This document shows, one piece after another, positions 58,697 through 64,000 of a stretch of DNA of 64,000 nt; the stretch's first letter is position 1, and each line of letters opens with the position of its first letter. Origin of the DNA: Gammaproteobacteria bacterium (lineage in GTDB: Bacteria > Pseudomonadota > Gammaproteobacteria > Pseudomonadales > Cellvibrionaceae); NCBI GenBank assembly GCA_004173475.1, contig SEBU01000002.1:186001-250000 (forward strand). The letters run 5' to 3'. The translations under genes were made by a program, and so were the position numbers. The notes under the pieces are model-generated. The model was not told the origin of the DNA, did no database searches, and saw nothing but the letters and a program-made list of their open reading frames with translations.

Positions 58697-60385
58697 TTAT
58701 TTGTTCGGATAAGATTTTTTCTCTGGCCATGGTTCCGCCAAGTAAGGAAAATCCGGTAAAAATGGTTTGTCGTTAAAGCGCGGGTTAGGCACAGTTTTAG
58801 GTTCAATCGGTGCATTTTCCCAAAGTGCTGGCAGGTTTAGCGTTTCAATATTACAAGGCTCATTACCACATTTTTTTGTCATGTCGAGGAAGGTTGCAAG
58901 AAACCGCGTTGCAACCTGATCTTCGGGACGACGACCAAACGGCCAAGTGCCGGTGGTATCCATATCAACTGCGGTCAGATTAGGAAGAAAAATTTCGAAG
59001 GTGCGGCGCAATGGAATATCTTTACCGGATTTATTCCAGTTGTTGTCAGGCATTGCTAATTTTTGAAAGAAACAATTTTTAACGCGTGGAAATGCCGCGG
59101 TCGCTAAGGCGTAAGTTTTATGCACGGGAATAGGAGAGTTGTCGTGATCGAAGCAGGTCGGTAAACCGAGTGTTGAAATAGATGGACCAAAACCCCAACC
59201 TAAATGCGCGAAGCGAGTAGTAAATTCGCGTAAGTATTGTAAATTCACCACGCCAACATGGCTGTCATAGCGCATGCTTAGCGCAGCATCTGAGAATGGC
59301 ACGCCGTCATGATCCACTTGATTATAATCACTATCGCGGTTATTAAATTCCAGCTCCTGAGTAAACATGTTCTTAACTCCCAACCATGCACTTTTAAACA
59401 TGTTGGGCGCGTGAGCTTTTACGAGGCTGGACGCTTTACGCACATAACTGCCGCCCCACATACGCACGATTCTATCGGTGGCCGGTTCCGCTGTGATAAA
59501 TGCCAGGGGAATTTCAAAACCAATGGTATTGACATTACGACCCGCTTGCGCGTCGCGACCGTCATAAACAAAACGATAATTTCCGTTTGCATCTTTTTTA
59601 TATGCTGTTCCTTTCCACTCATAAGGTCCCGCTGGCAATTCATCTTTCACTGTCCAACCCAGTTCCGGTTTTTGTGGGTTGTAGTTAAATAAATCGTTGC
59701 CTTCGAGCTCAAGCAATGTTTTAGGAATTGGTAGCTCCGCTAAGCTTTTATATTTTCCTACGGACACTTTATAAAATTGTGGGGCGTAGTTAATGGAGCG
59801 GAAAAAGCCGGGCAGGTTATTAAAGAAAGCATCATCGCGCCCACCAATAAAAGTTTTAATTTTTTGTCCTTTCGGCGTTTTGATAATGGCTACTTTGTTA
59901 GTTTCAACTATCTCGTAAAAATTTCCTTCAGGGAAACCTGTAAAATCCACACGCGCTTTGCCTTTTCCATTGAATGTGACTTTGATTTCAGCGGCATTGA
60001 AATCGAATAAGGTTTTTTTCAGGGTTTCAAGATAGGTGACCATAACTTCCAATGTTTCATCACCTTTGTAATCCGATGCACGCTTTGCGCCGGCCAGATG
60101 TATTTTGTACATCATGTCCGGATCAAACACGCCGGTAGAGGGTAGGGGGGCAAAGGTGAGCTGTGCAACCATGGCTTCGCCGTTAGCGGTATCGCTACTC
60201 GGATAACCAAAAATATCGTAAAGATCGGCAGGGCTAAGCGGCACGTCTGAATAAATTGAATTAACGGCGTTAGGATCGTTGTGGTCGGCACACCAAGTAT
60301 TCGCGCTCACTAACAAGCTTAAACCCAAGGCAGCATGTAAAAATGCTCGCCGTTTATTTTTTCCATGATTATTTATTTGTTTCAT
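58697..60385 (-). CDS. Exported DUF4331 family protein
   Basis: A 562-residue exported protein (signal about 12-32, NTWCADHN). The mature start SADHNDP-like DHNDPNAVNSIYSD, then SPADLYDIFGYP and MVAQLTFAPLP, is the usual opening of DUF4331, a secreted beta-rich family often found near patatin-like and catalase-type genes and of unknown function. Later GRDDAFFNNLPGF and GRRPEDQV motifs fit the family. AAGGAG precedes the ATG. The order with the TPR and hydrolase genes suggests a small operon separate from the amidase regulon. Confidence 0.75.
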   Translation of the reverse strand: MKQINNHGKNKRRAFLHAALGLSLLVSANTWCADHNDPNAVNSIYSDVPLSPADLYDIFGYPSSDTANGEAMVAQLTFAPLPSTGVFDPDMMYKIHLAGAKRASDYKGDETLEVMVTYLETLKKTLFDFNAAEIKVTFNGKGKARVDFTGFPEGNFYEIVETNKVAIIKTPKGQKIKTFIGGRDDAFFNNLPGFFRSINYAPQFYKVSVGKYKSLAELPIPKTLLELEGNDLFNYNPQKPELGWTVKDELPAGPYEWKGTAYKKDANGNYRFVYDGRDAQAGRNVNTIGFEIPLAFITAEPATDRIVRMWGGSYVRKASSLVKAHAPNMFKSAWLGVKNMFTQELEFNNRDSDYNQVDHDGVPFSDAALSMRYDSHVGVVNLQYLREFTTRFAHLGWGFGPSISTLGLPTCFDHDNSPIPVHKTYALATAAFPRVKNCFFQKLAMPDNNWNKSGKDIPLRRTFEIFLPNLTAVDMDTTGTWPFGRRPEDQVATRFLATFLDMTKKCGNEPCNIETLNLPALWENAPIEPKTVPNPRFNDKPFLPDFPYLAEPWPEKKSYPNK

Positions 60386-60500
60386 TTTCTAACTCCTTCA
60401 ATGACTTAAAGTATTGATTACTCGGCACAAGGTAACTACATATGTTTAATAAAAGCTTTTCGCAAAAAAGTTTGTGATAGTTAAATAACGATCAGGTCCA

Positions 60501-62975
60501 TTAAGGAAGCCGTTGCATTGCGTTTTTGTTTAGTACTAATTGTTTAGCGATTTGGTAACCTAACTCCCGATAGGATTCAAATTGTCGCTCGTCAAAAAAT
60601 TGATCTGATGTTGGTTCATTTGGAAATTGCGGGTGATCGGATTTGTACGCATAAATATCGCCAGGCAAGCCGCGTGTCATGGTGGCTTTTATGAAGACAA
60701 TCGTTCCGACAAACCCGGGATGACCTAGATCACCGGGAATATCCGGGTCAGCAGGAACATCAGGATAAACGATGTCGCCGATAGCGTAACCACGCTCAGC
60801 CAGAGAATATTTTTCATCAAAAAGAGAATTGCCCGACAGTTCCCCTTTGTCTTCACCACACAATGCCTGGCTGCCTGGAATCAAGCCGCTAAGATCAAGA
60901 TCCGCATCGAGAAAGCGAATACTTACGCCGAAATCTATACGAATTCTTGAGAGGGCATTTCCAAAATCATCGAAGGTGGTTTTGAGATCAGTTGATCCAT
61001 CAGCAAGAATTATCCAGGGGCTTCTGCGACGTATTAATTCATAAATACCTGTGTTATCAAAATGACCGCCGTCAGACAATTCGATATACATGGATTTTTC
61101 TTTATGACCAAAACCAAAAAGACTACCCGCGCCTGGACTAATGTAATTTGGTCTTTGTAATGGCTTCAAACGGCCTAGAATATTCGCAGGGTTATTAACC
61201 CAGTAACCCAAACGGAAACCGAAAAATGTCATTAAGAATGATGTGAAAGGTGATGTGGAATTACCGAGCCCACTAACTCCCGAATGCGGGTTAGCCGCAG
61301 CGCCGGAAATTGACATGGCGGTCGCCAAGGTCATTGAACCTAATGCGAATTGAGACGTTGGAACATAACCGGTTGCATCGCTGCCGCAATATTTTGCTGA
61401 CAACAAAAAGCTGTCACCCAAGCGACCGCTGTATTGTTGGTTGAATGAATTATCCAAAATGACATTGGTATTGATCAAATGATAGGGCGCCCAATGCGGT
61501 TGTTTATCAAGATCGGACAACAAGGTTTTATTCGCAAGATTTCCTTTCAAAGATAGCGATGCGTCAGGATCTACATCGGGGTCACGTAAGAAGGTATCCA
61601 TCAAACGATCACGATACATTTTGTGTGGTGATATGTTGTTAATATTCACTAAAATGCAAAAAAATACGGTGAGTCCGACAAAAATATAATGTACTGGATA
61701 ATCTTTAATAGGTTGAAGGATGTAGGCTTGTAAACTTATATCATATAATTTTTCGCCGATGATATAAGTTGCGACCAGGATAAAATAAATAAACGCAGCG
61801 ACAACCAACACCCGTGTCGTGCTCGCAGAAATTGAATTGGATTCGGGAATAGGTTTAAGGCGTCTGCGAAATTCAGTGACTGCCATTATTACCGCGCCAA
61901 GACCCGCGCCGCCAGAGCCCCAAAAAGCTGCATCAGTTATTTCAATTTTTGCTCCCGACAACACAATAACCTGAAGTGGAAGCAACATGAGCACAAAACA
62001 GCAAAATCCCGCCGTTATAAAAAAGCCCAACGCGCGTTGAATTGAAATTCGATAGCCGTAATTAAGAGTAAAAATTTGTGTAAAAATACTGGTGAAACCA
62101 TAGGCGACAGGTGTTAAGGCAAATAGAAAAATGTTTAGAAATAACAAATCCAGAAAAAATAAACTGAACGTAACTCTATGAGGTTCGTAGGCATACATTA
62201 GGTTTACGGGCAAGATTTTATCGAGCGTATTCACAATTACCGTGTAGGTGGGTGAAATGTCGTGTTGAGTTTGGAGGAAACCCTGCAAAAAATCTGTATT
62301 GGTGGCCGATATCAACCCAAACATAATTAAGCTTAACAACAATGTATATGCAATCAACGAGTGCAGGGCACTACCTAGCACAGATCCAACTAAAGAAATG
62401 ATCGGCAGACCTGGTGGCGTTAAATATTTTCCGTGTAGGCGAATGTAACTGAGAATTTTATTGGATTTTTTTTCACTTTTTTTGCTGCCGCAAAAGGTTG
62501 CCAGCTCGCCAAAAGGAAACTCACCCCATTTTTTCATAAACCACGTGAGGGCAGCGCCCGTATAACCTCCACCTGAAACCGTAGACAAATAACTCAGCTT
62601 TGAAAACACCGTTGGTTTGCCAGGTTTAAAGTCACTGTTATTGAGCGCCTGAATTACACCAATGCCAAAAGCCGCAGAGCGAATACCGCCACCCGAAAGC
62701 GCAAGCGCATAATGAGGACGTTCTTTGGCAGGGAATTCGTGTGGATCAATATAGCTGTAATTTTTCTCAGCAATATATTTTGGGTACTCCACCTCAACGA
62801 AATTCTTATATTGAGTGTCCAGATACTCGCGGTTTTTTTCGTCAAAATATTCAGCGAATTTTTTTTCTACATCAAGCGATTCTTCCTGAATCACTTGTTT
62901 GTTGCTGATAGGTTGGCTGGCATTAAACCATTTATTCAGCCGATCAATAAGTGAACCTTGGGCAAACATAAACAA
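60501..62975 (-). CDS. Patatin-like phospholipase with multiple membrane segments
   Basis: An 824-residue protein. The N-terminal half has the patatin/cPLA2-like oxyanion loop LALSGGGIRSAAFGIG (about 91-106) and the putative nucleophile Ser134 in STVSGGGYTG, which replaces the canonical Gly-x-Ser-x-Gly. The matching catalytic Asp is in ELSDGGHFDNTG (about 630-642). Between the two lie about seven hydrophobic segments (about 205-445), an unusually large membrane insert that splits the catalytic domain. The protein thus looks like a membrane-embedded lipid acyl-hydrolase. AAGGAG precedes the ATG. It stands 115 nt upstream of the DUF4331 gene on the same strand, and both may act on lipids. Confidence 0.78.
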   Translation of the reverse strand: MFMFAQGSLIDRLNKWFNASQPISNKQVIQEESLDVEKKFAEYFDEKNREYLDTQYKNFVEVEYPKYIAEKNYSYIDPHEFPAKERPHYALALSGGGIRSAAFGIGVIQALNNSDFKPGKPTVFSKLSYLSTVSGGGYTGAALTWFMKKWGEFPFGELATFCGSKKSEKKSNKILSYIRLHGKYLTPPGLPIISLVGSVLGSALHSLIAYTLLLSLIMFGLISATNTDFLQGFLQTQHDISPTYTVIVNTLDKILPVNLMYAYEPHRVTFSLFFLDLLFLNIFLFALTPVAYGFTSIFTQIFTLNYGYRISIQRALGFFITAGFCCFVLMLLPLQVIVLSGAKIEITDAAFWGSGGAGLGAVIMAVTEFRRRLKPIPESNSISASTTRVLVVAAFIYFILVATYIIGEKLYDISLQAYILQPIKDYPVHYIFVGLTVFFCILVNINNISPHKMYRDRLMDTFLRDPDVDPDASLSLKGNLANKTLLSDLDKQPHWAPYHLINTNVILDNSFNQQYSGRLGDSFLLSAKYCGSDATGYVPTSQFALGSMTLATAMSISGAAANPHSGVSGLGNSTSPFTSFLMTFFGFRLGYWVNNPANILGRLKPLQRPNYISPGAGSLFGFGHKEKSMYIELSDGGHFDNTGIYELIRRRSPWIILADGSTDLKTTFDDFGNALSRIRIDFGVSIRFLDADLDLSGLIPGSQALCGEDKGELSGNSLFDEKYSLAERGYAIGDIVYPDVPADPDIPGDLGHPGFVGTIVFIKATMTRGLPGDIYAYKSDHPQFPNEPTSDQFFDERQFESYRELGYQIAKQLVLNKNAMQRLP

Positions 62976-63066
62976 CTCCTTTGATGAGTGGTCGTAACGG
63001 GCGGAGACTTATCCATGGAAAAGCTTCGAAATGTCTAGCAAAAAAGAACGCTGGAGTCGGCCAATA

Positions 63067-64000
63067 CTATTTGCCGCGAAGAATGACATCCGCCGCTTTT
63101 TCTCCAATCATATAAACCGCACTGGCGATAAAGAATCCTGGAATTTTCGGGAAAACGGATGCATCCACAACACGCAAACTTTTTGTTCCCCTTACTTTGA
63201 AATTGCTATCGAGCACAGCCATTGGGTCACCGTCGCGACCAATCGCGCAAGTACAGGATGCGTGATGGCCCCAAGCTCCATCCTTAATAAACTGTCCGAT
63301 TTCTTCGTCAGTTTGTACGTGCTTGCCGGGTAGTTCTTCTTCTGCAATTAAACCTAATTTAATTAATTCCTGACTGAGCGCTCTCACTAATTTAACGCCT
63401 TCGATAACGGATTTAAGATCGTCACCCGCCGTGTCATTACCCTCTTCAAAGTAACGGAAATTAATGTAAGGCGTTTCGAGCGGATCACGTGACCTTAGTG
63501 CGATGTAACCTGCGGTGTTATTGGTATGTGCCTTGAGCACGGCCCACGTAAGGTAGTTAAGTTTTTCGGTAATTAATTTTGAATAGCCGGGGAAATATCC
63601 TTTGAATAAACCCAGCAATGCGAAGCAACACAAATCAGGTAAACCGCGCTCGGCCACGGAGCGTTTGATTAATGCAAGCACGGCACCGTTGGTAGCATAA
63701 ACACCTTTGCGTCGCTCTTCCCACTCGGTGTATTGCGGATCGCCCTTCGCATATTTCGCACCTTCCAATACATCCCAGTTATCGAAATTCATGCGATTAA
63801 CAACGCCCACTTCATAGCGGTCCTGCAAATTTCTACCAACGCCCTGTGAATTCACGCGCACTTTAATGCCATGTTTTTCCAATTCTTTCGCGGGCCCAAC
63901 GCCGGAAAGCATGAGAAGCTGCGGTGTATTAAAGGCACCGCCTGCCAAAATAATTTCTTCACTGGCGAATACTTTTTTCAACTCACCGTTCGAATTGCGC
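63067..64000 (-). CDS. GMC-family flavin oxidoreductase (3' part, runs off the window)
   Basis: The coding frame runs open to the window end, so the gene's N-terminus, with the FAD-binding Rossmann motif, is outside. The visible 310 residues contain the substrate-domain signature AGGAFNTPQLLMLSGVGPA and VGRNLQDR (normally ...LQDH), then the C-terminal HHASCTCAIG and LRVVDASVFPKIPGFFIASAVYMIGEKAADVI. The usual catalytic His-Asn/His pair is altered at the last motif (PGFF replaces the customary Asn-Pro-Asn-containing segment). GMC enzymes oxidise alcohols; this one may have a different role. It is on the same strand as the patatin-like gene but 91 nt away. Confidence 0.8.
   Translation of the reverse strand, partial: RNSNGELKKVFASEEIILAGGAFNTPQLLMLSGVGPAKELEKHGIKVRVNSQGVGRNLQDRYEVGVVNRMNFDNWDVLEGAKYAKGDPQYTEWEERRKGVYATNGAVLALIKRSVAERGLPDLCCFALLGLFKGYFPGYSKLITEKLNYLTWAVLKAHTNNTAGYIALRSRDPLETPYINFRYFEEGNDTAGDDLKSVIEGVKLVRALSQELIKLGLIAEEELPGKHVQTDEEIGQFIKDGAWGHHASCTCAIGRDGDPMAVLDSNFKVRGTKSLRVVDASVFPKIPGFFIASAVYMIGEKAADVILRGK

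Noticed and set aside
60141-60167. GGTAGGGG on the plus strand within the DUF4331 gene
   Set aside because: The base positions 15 nt downstream read TGCA, not CGTY, and it lies inside a gene on the opposite strand.

Overview
The window looks like chromosomal DNA of a Gram-negative gammaproteobacterium. The evidence is a complete Ton energy-coupling operon, two TonB-dependent outer-membrane receptors, FecI/FecR-type surface signalling and many Sec/Tat-exported proteins. The gene style is compatible with Cellvibrionales-like bacteria, but nothing here fixes the taxon.

Layout. 0.1-5.7 kb: DUF3450-ExbB-ExbB-ExbD-ExbD-TonB-TPR operon. 5.7-6.7 kb: a very AT-rich non-coding stretch with a candidate sigma-54 promoter and NtrC-like half-sites. 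6.7-14.6 kb: a FecI-type ECF sigma factor, a FecR anti-sigma regulator, and two related TonB-dependent receptors, the first with an N-terminal STN signalling domain. 14.9-55.8 kb: a large concentration of amide hydrolases. These are eleven amidase-signature enzymes, all with an intact Lys-Ser-Ser triad, three asparaginase-superfamily proteins and one acetamidase/formamidase. All appear exported. Among them lie a DsbC-like disulfide isomerase, a JmjC/cupin oxygenase, a His-rich polytopic membrane protein and a few others. 29.0-32.9 kb: an interruption by small AT-rich genes separated by attC-like sites. It is best read as an integron cassette array without an integrase, and it carries a TIR-domain gene and two other defence-like genes. 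55.9-64 kb: a minus-strand block (alpha/beta hydrolase, TPR protein, DUF4331 protein, patatin-like membrane phospholipase, and the 3' part of a GMC oxidoreductase), probably a separate function.

The main discovery is regulatory. Read by eye, eleven sites share the form GGTRGGGN-N15-CGTY with invariant 15-nt spacing. Each points at the 5' end of a gene: fecR, the second receptor, the two adjacent minus-strand long amidases, the membrane protein, the third minus-strand long amidase, the JmjC gene, the first asparaginase, the dsbC-like gene, and two plus-strand amidase operons. This is the architecture of an ECF-sigma promoter, so the locus reads as one regulon run by the local FecI-like factor: sense a ligand at the outer membrane, import it with TonB energy, and cleave amide bonds in the periplasm.

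The ligand is unknown. An amide-rich peptide, peptide-amide or polyamide used as a nitrogen source fits the enzymes, the substitutions at the position that reads the substrate alpha-amino group in the asparaginases, and the possible NtrC/sigma-54 input above the sigma gene. This is inference. All motif and spacing statements were made by reading the sequence; no alignment or search was run.
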